Under the pieces are notes generated by a model. That model saw only the letters and a program-made list of their open reading frames with translations, was not told the DNA's origin and searched no databases. DNA of 64,000 nucleotides from UBA10001 sp964349095 (GTDB taxonomy: Bacteria > Patescibacteriota > Patescibacteriia > Veblenbacterales > UBA10138): NCBI GenBank assembly GCA_964349095.1, contig CAYGFD010000001.1:1-64000 (forward strand), read 5' to 3'. Position numbers and translations under genes: made by a program. This document shows positions 1 through 8,654 of the stretch, piece by piece (position 1 is the first letter of the stretch; every line of letters starts with the position of its first letter).

Positions 1-908
1 CTGGAGGGGCAGGATTTATTGGCTCTCATCTGGTTGATAAATTAATAAAGCAAGGGCACAAGGTTTTGGTCCTTGATAATTTATCAACTGGAAAAAAAGG
101 AAATCTTAACAGGCGCGCGCAATTTATTAAGCTGGATATTCGCTCACAAAAACTTAGTTCGGCGTTCAAGAAATTTGGGCCAGAGGTAGTTTATCATCTG
201 GCAGCTCAAGTAAGTGTTCCGGCATCAATTAAAGATCCTGTGACAGATGCTGAGATAAATGTGATAGGTTCCCTCAATGTTATCAAAGCTTCAATTGATA
301 ACTTTGTAAAAAAATTTATTTTTATTTCATCTGGCGGGGCTATTTACGGTGACGCCGATTTATTGCCTACCCCCGAGTCGGCAAATACACTGCCGCTCTC
401 GCCCTATGGACAGGCAAAACTTACAATAGAAAATTATTTAAAAAGTTTTGATATTACAACAAAACTTAATTTTGTGTGTTTAAGATTAGCCAATGTTTAT
501 GGACCTCGGCAATTAAGCGCCAAAGAATCGGGCGTGGTGACAATTTTTATTAATAAATTATTGGCAGGTGACCAATTACCTCTTCACAGTCGCGGTGAAC
601 AGACGCGGGATTTTATATTTGTGGAGGACGTGGTATCTGCCGCGATAGCCCTTAAGGATAAAGGTAAGGGTGTTTACAATGTGGGCACTGGCAGACAAAC
701 TTCTATAAGGGAGTTAGCTTTGGCTATAGGTGAGTTGGCTGGGGTTGTTCCGCGAGTGTCGTATGAGGCCCCACGGGGTGCTGGTGAGGTTATGCATAGC
801 TGTTTGGATAATAGGAGGTTAAGGAGGGATACGGCCTGGAAACCGGCATTTGACTTAAAAGCAGGGTTAGGAGAAACTATTAATTGGTTCAAGGGATTAG
901 AGATATGA
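1..908 (+). CDS. NAD-dependent sugar epimerase/dehydratase, 5' partial
   Basis: Extended short-chain dehydrogenase of the UDP-glucose 4-epimerase type, which interconverts nucleotide sugars in the cytoplasm for surface glycan synthesis. The frame is open from base 3, so the true start lies upstream; the first visible residues GGAGFIGSH are the Rossmann glycine-rich NAD loop. The catalytic Tyr-x3-Lys appears as YGQAK, preceded by the Ser-rich segment ISSGGAIYG, and the C-terminal region has the typical YNVGTG sequence. The stop overlaps the next gene's start (ATGA at 905-908), so it is translationally linked to the following glycosyltransferase. The exact sugar specificity cannot be read from sequence. 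Confidence 0.9.
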   Translation, partial: GGAGFIGSHLVDKLIKQGHKVLVLDNLSTGKKGNLNRRAQFIKLDIRSQKLSSAFKKFGPEVVYHLAAQVSVPASIKDPVTDAEINVIGSLNVIKASIDNFVKKFIFISSGGAIYGDADLLPTPESANTLPLSPYGQAKLTIENYLKSFDITTKLNFVCLRLANVYGPRQLSAKESGVVTIFINKLLAGDQLPLHSRGEQTRDFIFVEDVVSAAIALKDKGKGVYNVGTGRQTSIRELALAIGELAGVVPRVSYEAPRGAGEVMHSCLDNRRLRRDTAWKPAFDLKAGLGETINWFKGLEI

Positions 909-1576
909 AAATCTTGATTATTCCAGCATATAATGAGGGTAGCCAGGTGGGTGAAGTGGTTCGCTCTGTTTTAAGTAAGGTAGATAAAGTAATTGTGGTA
1001 GATGATGGTTCTGTTGATGCAACTAGTGAGGAGGCGACGCTAGCTGGCGCCATTACTTTACGACACGCAGTCAATCGAGGCTATGGCGCAGCTTTACAAA
1101 CCGGACAGGTGTTGGCACTTGAATTAGGAGCGACGGTGATAATACATTTTGATGCTGATGGGCAATTTTTAGCTGACGATATAGAGAAGGTGATTGCGCC
1201 AATTGAAAATAAACAAGCAGATGTTGTGCTAGGATCCAGGTTTTTGGGAAATGTAGAAAATATTCCTGTATTAAGAAAGTTTATTTTAAAGCTCGGTATA
1301 GTATTTACATGGGTTTTTTCAGGGATTAAATTGACCGACGCTCATAACGGTTTTCGGGCAGTGTCGGCGTCAGCGCTCACAAGGATGGATTTTATTCACG
1401 ATGAGATGGCATTTAGCTCTGAATTTATTGATGAGGTGGCCCGACTTAAGTTGCGTTGGGTAGAAGTACCGGTGACGGTTCGTTATACCGATTACAGTAT
1501 TAAGTCGAGTAAACAAGGTCGGATGCCAGCGCTTAAGATAGTTAAAGACTTAATTTTGGGAAAGTTTATTAAATAA
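905..1576 (+). CDS. Family 2 glycosyltransferase (dolichol-phosphate-sugar synthase-like)
   Basis: GT-A fold glycosyltransferase. The N-terminus carries the GT2 signature IIPAYNEG and then VVDDGSVDAT, with the metal-binding motif as FDADGQF. The HNGFRA segment is typical of the DPM1/polyprenyl-phosphate sugar transferases that load a sugar on a lipid carrier at the cytoplasmic membrane. I chose ATG 905, which overlaps the previous stop, over an in-frame upstream start at 884 that would lie inside the epimerase. The next genes are small membrane proteins of families (DUF2304, DoxX-like) that often accompany such enzymes. The acceptor lipid is inferred. Confidence 0.88.
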   Translation: MKILIIPAYNEGSQVGEVVRSVLSKVDKVIVVDDGSVDATSEEATLAGAITLRHAVNRGYGAALQTGQVLALELGATVIIHFDADGQFLADDIEKVIAPIENKQADVVLGSRFLGNVENIPVLRKFILKLGIVFTWVFSGIKLTDAHNGFRAVSASALTRMDFIHDEMAFSSEFIDEVARLKLRWVEVPVTVRYTDYSIKSSKQGRMPALKIVKDLILGKFIK

Positions 1577-1579
1577 TTT

Positions 1580-1915
1580 ATGACTCCGATTCAAATTATC
1601 ATAACGCTCTTTGTACTGTTTGTTTGGTGGCGATTATTTAGTCGCTGGAAAAATAACGAAATTAATTATAAAGAGTTCACGGGTTGGTTTTTATTTTGGC
1701 TGGTGGTTGGTTTGGTTGGGGTCTTGCCGGAATCAACAAGTTATCTCGCGACTATTCTGGGTGTAGGCCGAGGGGCCGACGTGGTTGTTTATCTATCATT
1801 GTTAATTATTTTTTATTTACTGTTCAAAATATTTTCTAGATTGGAAAAAAATGATAGACAAGTAACTAAAATCGTACGAGATTTAGCAATTAAGAATTAT
1901 AAGGAGAAACAATAG
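1580..1915 (+). CDS. DUF2304 family small membrane protein
   Basis: A 111-residue protein with three hydrophobic segments (about residues 3-18, 35-52 and 66-85) and a charged C-terminal tail. It matches the DUF2304 pattern: an N-terminal helix, a WW/RWK turn, a second helix ending in PE, then a third helix. DUF2304 proteins are habitually encoded next to GT2 polyprenyl-phosphate sugar transferases, as here 3 bp downstream of one, and may act as membrane partners. The molecular function is unknown. Confidence 0.75.
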   Translation: MTPIQIIITLFVLFVWWRLFSRWKNNEINYKEFTGWFLFWLVVGLVGVLPESTSYLATILGVGRGADVVVYLSLLIIFYLLFKIFSRLEKNDRQVTKIVRDLAIKNYKEKQ

Positions 1916-1916
1916 T

Positions 1917-2345
1917 ATGTTTGATTATAAAAAGTATAGTTATTTGTCGACGGTATTTTTACGTCTTGGCCTAGGTTTGGTGTTTTTATGGCCATCAATT
2001 AGTAAGTTGTTCTCAAAGGTTGATGCGTTGGGTATTTGTACGAACCGAGCTGAGGCAGTGGAAATGGTGGCTAGTTTTTCTTGGCTGCCAATACCGCCGG
2101 AAATTTTCGTTACCTTTCAGTCTTGGTTTGAACTTGCGCTCGGTATATTATTGATTGTTGGAATTTGGGTTGACCTCGCTGCTATAGTATCGGCGTTATT
2201 GTTTATTAGCTTCTTCGTGTTTCTAGATTTTGATTTGGTATGGAAAAATATGGCGTTGCTGGGTGCTTCACTGGCTTTGTTCTTTGCCCCGGCTGATAAA
2301 TGGCAAATCAAATTCAAGAGTAAATCCGCGAGTATCCCTGAATAA
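1917..2345 (+). CDS. DoxX-like integral membrane protein
   Basis: A 142-residue protein with four predicted membrane helices. The N-terminal FLRLGLGLVFLWPSISKLF pattern (Arg-Leu-Gly helix followed by a K-x-F turn) resembles the DoxX superfamily, and FELALGILLIVGIWVDLAA fits the second conserved helix pair. DoxX-like proteins are linked to redox or quinone-related membrane functions, but many are uncharacterised. An AAGGAG Shine-Dalgarno-like stretch lies at the end of the preceding gene. Its place in a glycosyltransferase operon suggests a role in membrane glycan assembly, which is inference only. Confidence 0.6.
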   Translation: MFDYKKYSYLSTVFLRLGLGLVFLWPSISKLFSKVDALGICTNRAEAVEMVASFSWLPIPPEIFVTFQSWFELALGILLIVGIWVDLAAIVSALLFISFFVFLDFDLVWKNMALLGASLALFFAPADKWQIKFKSKSASIPE

Positions 2346-2350
2346 TAAAT

Positions 2351-3400
2351 ATGAAAGTTGGTGTTGTAATTGTTTGCTACAATGGTTTAAAGTATTTGCC
2401 AGCGCTTTTAACTAGTATTGAAAAAACTAGTGTTGATCATAGCGTTTATCTGGTAGATAACGCCTCGACTGACGACTCAATAAATTATATAACTAGACTG
2501 TGGCCCCAGGTGGTTTTATTGCCGCAAAAAAATAACCTGGGTTTTGCTGGGGGTAATAATGTAGGCATTACCAGAGCTTTGCAAGATGGCGCTGACGCTG
2601 TCTTTTTATTAAATCAGGATACAGAAGTCATAGCCGGTTGTTTAGAAAAATTGGTGCTAAATTTACAACAGGACAAAAACGTTGCGGCTGTTAGCCCAAA
2701 GTTATCTTTACCAAATGGCCGTATAAATAGCTTGGGGAACCTCTATCATTATTTAGGTTTTGGGTATGCGGGAGGTAATGGTTGGACCTTAGAGTCGGCA
2801 TTAAGAAAGCTCCCTTGGGTAGGACTGGGGGCCGAGGCCCCTTATTTGAGTGGTGCTGCAGTATTAATTTCCGCTAGTGCATTGCAAAAAGTGGGTTTGT
2901 TTGATGAAGAATTATTTATGTATCATGAAGACCTGGAATTATGTTGGCGTCTACGTCTAGCTGGTTATAAATTAAAAGTAAATAGTGACGCGGAAATTAT
3001 TCACTATTACACTTTTGCTTCCAGTACCAAACAATATTATTATATGGAGAGAAATCGTATATTGGTCTTGCTTGGTTATTATAAATGGCCGACCGTTGCT
3101 TTACTTTTTTTCCCTTTAATTTTTTCTGAATTAGCCATCATTGTGACAGCCATTTTAAATGGTTGGTTAAATGAACATCTTAAAGCGATTAAGTTTTGGG
3201 TTAGCGGTAAAGGTATTACATATATTTTGAAAAAAAGACAGCAAGTAAAAATATTGAGAAAAGTAAGCGATCGATATTTGTTATCATTCGCCTCAAGTAG
3301 AATTCAATTTCAGGAGAATAATCCTTGGTACGTTAAATATATATTTAATCCAGTCTCGGTTGTAATGTGGTCAATATTAAAGCAACTTATTTGGTGGTAA
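2351..3400 (+). CDS. Family 2 glycosyltransferase, rhamnosyltransferase-like
   Basis: GT2 enzyme of 349 residues. The N-terminus has the nucleotide-binding pattern VIVCYNG followed by LVDNASTDDS. The DxD-like motif appears as LNQDTEV, and further on come FDEELFMYHEDLELCWRLR, typical of WbbL-type rhamnosyltransferases, and a C-terminal hydrophobic segment (about residues 245-270) that may anchor it to the membrane. It probably adds a deoxyhexose to a lipid-linked or surface glycan at the inner face of the membrane. The dTDP-rhamnose genes 8 kb downstream give a plausible donor. Confidence 0.88.
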   Translation: MKVGVVIVCYNGLKYLPALLTSIEKTSVDHSVYLVDNASTDDSINYITRLWPQVVLLPQKNNLGFAGGNNVGITRALQDGADAVFLLNQDTEVIAGCLEKLVLNLQQDKNVAAVSPKLSLPNGRINSLGNLYHYLGFGYAGGNGWTLESALRKLPWVGLGAEAPYLSGAAVLISASALQKVGLFDEELFMYHEDLELCWRLRLAGYKLKVNSDAEIIHYYTFASSTKQYYYMERNRILVLLGYYKWPTVALLFFPLIFSELAIIVTAILNGWLNEHLKAIKFWVSGKGITYILKKRQQVKILRKVSDRYLLSFASSRIQFQENNPWYVKYIFNPVSVVMWSILKQLIWW

Positions 3401-3403
3401 TTT

Positions 3404-4519
3404 ATGAAGATTGCTCAAATCACATGCGTTTACCCTCCGCACCTTGGCGGTATTGGCCAAGTAGCTTTTGAATACGCCAAACGTTTATCCGAGCGCCATC
3501 AAGTAACGGTTTTTACACCCCGTTATTTTCCTGAGCAAAGAGTGGTGGATTTACCAGGTGTGAAAGTTAATTTATTAGATCCCAAATTTAAATTAGGTAA
3601 CGGGGCCTTAGTACCTCAGATTTATGATTTAGTACGAAATTTTGATGTAGTCCATTTACATTATCCTTTTTTTGGAGCTCAAGAATATTTTGCCTTTGGC
3701 GATAAAATTAAATTAGTCGCCACTTATCACATGGTGCCAAACCCAAGTGGTTTAAAATCGTTACTGGCAGGCGCTGATGCTTTTATATCGGAAAGGAAAC
3801 TGTTATCAAAAGTTAATACTTGGTTGGTGTCTAGCGAAGACTACCTGAAATACCAAGTTCGTCCACGGTTAGGTAAAGCGGCTCATCTAGAAACCTTGCC
3901 TTTTGGTGTTGATGAAAAATTTATGGTTACTAATTTTGGAAACAAAATTGCAGGCCTAAATTTAAAAGATAACCTTCCCACCATATTGTTTGTGGGCGGT
4001 TTGGATCAAGCTCATTATTTTAAAGGCGTTGATGTTTTGCTGAGCGCCGTTGCCAAAATACCAAACAAAAACTGGCAATTATTAATTGTTGGTGAGGGTG
4101 ATTTAAAACCCCGTTATCAGCAACAAGCGGCGCAGCTAAACATTAGTGACCAGGTTCACTTTGCTGGCCGTTTGAGCGATGAAGATTTAGTTAGAGCATA
4201 TAATTTATCACAGCTTTTTGTTTTACCATCATTGAACGAGGCCGAGGCGTTTGGTATAGTGGCGCTGGAGGCAATGGCCTGCGGTTTACCAGTAGTGGCT
4301 TCATATTTAACAGGTGTAAGGTCCTTAATTAAAACTGGTGAAAATGGTATTTTGGTTAACCCCGGTGATGTTGATGATTTAGCGCAAGCGATGAGTTTTA
4401 TAATTACACAGCCGAGTTTAGGAAAAAAAATGGGTGAGTGTGGTCGTTTAATGGTTGACAATCAATATCGTTGGCCGAAAATTATTAACAGGTTAGAAGT
4501 TATATACGAAAAATTATGA
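3404..4519 (+). CDS. Family 4 glycosyltransferase
   Basis: GT-B fold glycosyltransferase of 371 residues. The N-terminal domain opens with ITCVYPPHLGGIGQVAFEYA, a GT4 acceptor-side signature. The C-terminal domain has ILFVGGLDQAHYFKG, where the donor phosphate is bound, and the E-x7-E motif in NEAEAFGIVALEAMACGLPVV. It transfers a sugar from a nucleotide donor with retention of configuration. It lies 3 bp after the upstream GT2 gene and overlaps the next GT4 gene by 4 bp (ATGA), so the cluster is one transcription unit. Donor and acceptor are not identifiable. Confidence 0.9.
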   Translation: MKIAQITCVYPPHLGGIGQVAFEYAKRLSERHQVTVFTPRYFPEQRVVDLPGVKVNLLDPKFKLGNGALVPQIYDLVRNFDVVHLHYPFFGAQEYFAFGDKIKLVATYHMVPNPSGLKSLLAGADAFISERKLLSKVNTWLVSSEDYLKYQVRPRLGKAAHLETLPFGVDEKFMVTNFGNKIAGLNLKDNLPTILFVGGLDQAHYFKGVDVLLSAVAKIPNKNWQLLIVGEGDLKPRYQQQAAQLNISDQVHFAGRLSDEDLVRAYNLSQLFVLPSLNEAEAFGIVALEAMACGLPVVASYLTGVRSLIKTGENGILVNPGDVDDLAQAMSFIITQPSLGKKMGECGRLMVDNQYRWPKIINRLEVIYEKL

Positions 4520-5703
4520 AAATAGCAGTTTTTACAAACTTATATCCACCATTCGCTCGTGGGGGCGCGGAAATAGTAACAGCCGAGGTTGTTAAGCAGC
4601 TGATTAAAATTGGGCACCAAGTGACGGTCATTACTACTGCTCCCAAAAAAGCCTTAGTTAATAAAAAATTTTCCGTATCGGAAGAGAGCGGGGCGAAGGT
4701 ATTTAGAATTTATCCTTTAAATTTATATTACTATTTAGATGCAAAAAAGTACCCAAAGATTTGGAGATTGTTTTGGCACGTTAATAATATATTCAATTGG
4801 CATGTAACTAGGCGAGTTAAGAAAATACTAAAAGATGAAGGTGTGACAGCAGTAATAAGCGCCAACCTGATGGGTTTATCTTTTTTACTACCGGCACTTT
4901 GGCGAAAAATGAAGTTACCGGTTGTGCAAATTATGCACGATGTTCAGCTCCTGCATCCATCTGGCCTTTTTATGTGGGGTAAAAACAATAGCGGTGTGGC
5001 CGCTTGGTTTTATCAGACAATTTTAAAAAATATATTTGGCTCACCGCAAGCGGTTATTTTTCCCTCTGAGTGGTTAGAACGGGAATACACTACTCGTGGT
5101 TTTTTCGTTCGGAGCGCTCGGGTCGTTAAGGCCAATCCCCAATTATTTGTTAATTCTTTTGATCAAGCGCCAGATGACAGTCACGGTTACTTAAAACTTT
5201 TGTATGTTGGTCAGGCAGAAGAGCATAAAGGATTATTTTGGCTGATTGAAAATTTAAAAAATATTTATGATAAGGAGTTTAAAATTGACTTGATCCTAAT
5301 GGGGGAGACGGGAGATAAAAAACGAGTTTATGATTCTGTTAAAGACGACAAGAGATTTGCTGTTTATGAAAGACTGAGCCAAGACGAGGTGGAAGCTAAG
5401 TATCGGGATGCGAGCTTGCTTGTTATGCCGTCCTTATGCCTTGAGAATTCACCGCTCACTATTCAGCGAGCTTTGAGTTTAGGTACGCCAGTATTAGCCT
5501 CGCGGGTTGGTGGTGTTCCAGAATTAGTGTCTGAAGATATCAATGGCTGGATGTTTGAAGCGGGAAACGGTGTAGAGTTTAAAGAGCGATTGTTAAAAAT
5601 AACCCCCGAGCAGGTTGGAGGTATAAGAAAAAACATCAAGGAAAACTATGTTCCGGTTGATATAGCTGTTTATTGTCAGGAGTTAGTCTCGCTTCTTGAG
5701 TAG
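4516..5703 (+). CDS. Family 4 glycosyltransferase
   Basis: Second GT-B enzyme of the operon, 395 residues. The N-terminus reads TNLYPPFARGGAEIVTAEV, the GT4 glycine-rich loop. The C-terminal half has LLYVGQAEEHKGLFWLIE and the donor-site segment SLCLENSPLTIQRALSLGTPVL, where the usual E-x7-E motif is changed (E-N-S-P-L-T-I-Q). The gene starts inside the stop of the previous one. Its last 21 bp overlap the end of the convergent folD gene on the minus strand. The product probably extends the same glycan as its neighbour. Confidence 0.88.
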   Translation: MKIAVFTNLYPPFARGGAEIVTAEVVKQLIKIGHQVTVITTAPKKALVNKKFSVSEESGAKVFRIYPLNLYYYLDAKKYPKIWRLFWHVNNIFNWHVTRRVKKILKDEGVTAVISANLMGLSFLLPALWRKMKLPVVQIMHDVQLLHPSGLFMWGKNNSGVAAWFYQTILKNIFGSPQAVIFPSEWLEREYTTRGFFVRSARVVKANPQLFVNSFDQAPDDSHGYLKLLYVGQAEEHKGLFWLIENLKNIYDKEFKIDLILMGETGDKKRVYDSVKDDKRFAVYERLSQDEVEAKYRDASLLVMPSLCLENSPLTIQRALSLGTPVLASRVGGVPELVSEDINGWMFEAGNGVEFKERLLKITPEQVGGIRKNIKENYVPVDIAVYCQELVSLLE

Positions 5704-6528
5704 GTATTCTGCGTTAGATACAACATTAGCCATTAATTTTGCGACTGTAATAGGCCCAATTCCTCCGGGGGTGGGAGTGACTAGTTTGGCAATTTTTTCT
5801 ACTTCTTTCACGTTTACATCGCCGGCAATTTTGCCGTTGACTGAGCTAAAACCGGCGTCAATAATTATTACGCCCGTTTTCACCATATTTTTACGTAGTA
5901 AGTTGTGTTTTCCAACGGCTGTTATAATAATGTCCGCTTGCTTTGTGAATTTTGGTAAATTTTTAGTGGATTTACCACAGACAGTAATGGTTACAGGTTG
6001 TTGCATCAATAAGTTTGTTAACGGTTTACCAATAAGCCAACCGCGACCAATAACGACAACATATTTACCAGTAAGGTTAATTTTATGAAATTTTAAAACC
6101 TCCAAAATAGCAGCCGGAGTAGGCGGTTCCAGTCTATTCTCTGCCATAGCCAGTTTACCCCAATTGGTATAAGTCATTAGGTCTACATCTAAATCCGGTC
6201 TGATAGCGTTTAATATTTTAGAATCATCTAGTTTTTTAGGCAGAGGCAATTGAACGATAATACCGGAAAGATATTTTTTTTGAATAGCTTTAACTTTCCT
6301 TACTATTTTGGCAGTGGACGAATTTTTATCCAATTTATAAACATCAACACTTACACCGATTTTTTCACCAGCCTGCTGTTTTTTCTTTATATAGGTGAGT
6401 GAAGCGTCGTTATCGCCAACTAAAATAATTGCCAGTCTGGGGTATACTCCAGAGCGGTTTAATTTTAAAACTCGTGGCTTTAAAAGGTTTACAATGTTTT
6501 GAGAAATTTTTTTACCATCAACGACCAT
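5683..6528 (-). CDS. folD: Bifunctional methylenetetrahydrofolate dehydrogenase/cyclohydrolase FolD
   Basis: Cytoplasmic one-carbon enzyme that oxidises 5,10-methylene-THF to methenyl-THF with NADP and hydrolyses it to 10-formyl-THF. It is 281 residues, the normal length. The catalytic Tyr-x3-Lys is in TYIKKKQQAGEKIGV, the IVQLPLPKKLD segment is the family signature, the nucleotide-binding loop is VIGRGWLIGKP (a Trp where a Ser-like residue is common), and the C-terminus has TPGGIGPITVAKLM. It is the only clearly non-glycan gene in this stretch and is transcribed against its neighbours. Confidence 0.95.
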   Translation of the reverse strand: MVVDGKKISQNIVNLLKPRVLKLNRSGVYPRLAIILVGDNDASLTYIKKKQQAGEKIGVSVDVYKLDKNSSTAKIVRKVKAIQKKYLSGIIVQLPLPKKLDDSKILNAIRPDLDVDLMTYTNWGKLAMAENRLEPPTPAAILEVLKFHKINLTGKYVVVIGRGWLIGKPLTNLLMQQPVTITVCGKSTKNLPKFTKQADIIITAVGKHNLLRKNMVKTGVIIIDAGFSSVNGKIAGDVNVKEVEKIAKLVTPTPGGIGPITVAKLMANVVSNAEYLLKKRD

Positions 6529-6565
6529 AACTATTATAGTAACAGATTATAACTTTTTACCAAAC

Positions 6566-8605
6566 CTAATAATTATATCTAAATACATTCACGGACTTAT
6601 CTGCCGTGGAAAAAGTATTCGCAGAATTTTCAGTGGCTATTTTCATTAATTTCTCCGAGTCCGCCCAGTAATTATTAATAATCAGGTAAACTACGTTTAC
6701 ACCGCTGATACTAGCAGCCTTTTCTACGACATTCTTATAAGGCCCATTTTTTTCCATTGCTTCTAAATAAACTTGGTAAAGTGGGTTGCTGCCAGTTGGT
6801 AGTGGATAATAGAAATTATTCTTATAATATTTGTTAAATCCAAATTCATTAAGCGCTGCTGCCGAGACAGCTTGATTGGCGAGCACGATGAATTTTACAT
6901 TTCCCGCATCTTGATTAATTAGATTGACCGCCTCAATATCCGCTGGCGTAGTGTTGTAGCCAGTGTCTTTATGATAGGTGTCATGACGAGGGTAGGTGAT
7001 ATAAAAACCGGCAATTAATCCAAAGGCTAAAAATATTTGCAATTTGGCTTGATTGCCCGCCCCACCAGCAGAAACCCTTTGCCAAATGCTATAAATAGCC
7101 ATCATTACCAGTGGCCAGAGCCATAGAAGTCCAAGTTGCCACAATCGTTCAGTATAAAATCCCTGCTCATTAATTGGTAGTGTCGGAAAAGTGAAAAAAA
7201 GTTTCATTAAAACGTAACTTAGAGTCAAAACAGAAAAAACCAAAACAAACATTTTCCAGTACGGTTCCAGGTTTTTGATTTTAATAAATCCCCAAGTTGC
7301 CAACGCTAGAAAAATAAGGGGTAAAAAATTGACTGCCAAATAAATTAAATCAGGTAGATTGATGTAACTTTTCCATCGCACTGAGGCCGTGAAGCTTGAT
7401 CCAATGGATTCTAAACCACTGATGAAGTTATTATGAAGCTGGGCGCTTAAAGCGGTCGTTCCAAAATTACCTAAAACTAAAAAGGCTAGTGGAATAGCTA
7501 AAAACAAGGCGAGGATACTGGTAATTTTGATAAAGGCTGACTGCCCCTTTCTTTCTGAGTACCAGAAAATAAATAAAGACAGTATCACAGGAATACCAAT
7601 TAATGGGTGGGTGAATAAGGCGCATAGACCAAAAGCGAATATTATCCACCAAGGTACTAAATATTTATTTTTTATCGCGAGCAGACCGATGGTCAGTAGA
7701 GACCACATTAAACTGAGGTGGTGAGGATTGGTAGTGGTAAATATCGGCCAGGTAAAGACGAGTGATGTACTAGAAATTAAGATAAGCCAACGTTTATCAG
7801 AAATAAACGTTTTAGAAATATTGTAAAAAGTTAAGGCCCAGGCGATGGAGCCAGCGATAATTATTAACCAACGATCGATTAGTATTATGGGTAAGTTGAT
7901 GATCGTTTTTAACCACACCACTAAACTATATTGTCCGACATAGTAAAATGGTTTTGGCGATATCGTTCCGGTCGTGTCTAGTATTTTTTCCGTTGCCTGA
8001 TGTATCCAAGGGTCAAAACCAAAAGTTAAGGGGAAAGAAATGTTTAGTAGTGACCAAGTGGCAATGCCTAAAAGGATGAGCCAAACAATTTCTATAGATT
8101 TTTTTGCTAAATAAATAAAGCTCAATATTACTAGCGCGTATAAAATAAGGGCATTGGGCATTAGTATATTCCATGGTGTTCTAACCGCCTGGGTAATTGG
8201 ATTTAGATACAAATAGGCAAACAGCATTAAAACACTGACGACGAATAAGGTTGATCGAGCAATAAAATAATTTGGGTCGCTTTCCGTAGAATTTATTTTA
8301 TCTTTGGTAATAATAAAAACGGCGATGGGTAAGAAAATTGTGAACCCAATTATCATGGACTTGTCCCAGGAACTTAAATAAAAAAGTATAGCCCCAATTA
8401 ATGAGGCGCTGGCTAGGGAAAATAGTAAACCCCAAGCGAACCGCTCTTTTATATCGTTTGTCCAGGAGGCTAATTTTCCAAACATTATAGATAAACTGGA
8501 TATGTAAATTAGGCCAAAAATAAACCCTAAAATAGCCACTTGCCAAAACAGGGCGTTAGCCGAAATAAATAATGATGAAACAATAGCAATAATACCTATT
8601 AACAT
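6566..8605 (-). CDS. Large polytopic membrane protein, GT-C glycosyltransferase-like
   Basis: A 679-residue protein with roughly 15 hydrophobic segments across the first 500 residues and a soluble C-terminal domain of about 150 residues. An early extracytoplasmic loop carries FGFDPWIHQATEKI, an acidic D-P-W motif of the sort that serves as catalytic base in GT-C lipid-linked sugar transferases. TNPHHLSLMWSLLT follows later. No family can be named with certainty: a GT-C mannosyltransferase or oligosaccharyltransferase-like role is most likely, a polysaccharide polymerase is the alternative. It is divergent from the next GT-C-like gene. Confidence 0.6.
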   Translation of the reverse strand: MLIGIIAIVSSLFISANALFWQVAILGFIFGLIYISSLSIMFGKLASWTNDIKERFAWGLLFSLASASLIGAILFYLSSWDKSMIIGFTIFLPIAVFIITKDKINSTESDPNYFIARSTLFVVSVLMLFAYLYLNPITQAVRTPWNILMPNALILYALVILSFIYLAKKSIEIVWLILLGIATWSLLNISFPLTFGFDPWIHQATEKILDTTGTISPKPFYYVGQYSLVVWLKTIINLPIILIDRWLIIIAGSIAWALTFYNISKTFISDKRWLILISSTSLVFTWPIFTTTNPHHLSLMWSLLTIGLLAIKNKYLVPWWIIFAFGLCALFTHPLIGIPVILSLFIFWYSERKGQSAFIKITSILALFLAIPLAFLVLGNFGTTALSAQLHNNFISGLESIGSSFTASVRWKSYINLPDLIYLAVNFLPLIFLALATWGFIKIKNLEPYWKMFVLVFSVLTLSYVLMKLFFTFPTLPINEQGFYTERLWQLGLLWLWPLVMMAIYSIWQRVSAGGAGNQAKLQIFLAFGLIAGFYITYPRHDTYHKDTGYNTTPADIEAVNLINQDAGNVKFIVLANQAVSAAALNEFGFNKYYKNNFYYPLPTGSNPLYQVYLEAMEKNGPYKNVVEKAASISGVNVVYLIINNYWADSEKLMKIATENSANTFSTADKSVNVFRYNY

Positions 8606-8613
8606 TAGTTACA

Positions 8614-8643
8614 TTGTATCATTTTTACTATAAGATTTATAAT
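8614..8643 (+). promoter_or_regulatory. Near-leaderless promoter of the GT-C-like gene at 8655
   Basis: A perfect TATAAT at 8638-8643 lies 18 bp after TTGTAT (8614-8619). The start codon at 8655 is 11 nt beyond the -10 box, so the transcript should have a leader of only about 5 nt. No Shine-Dalgarno is present. Confidence 0.6.
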
Positions 8644-8654
8644 GTAATAGATAT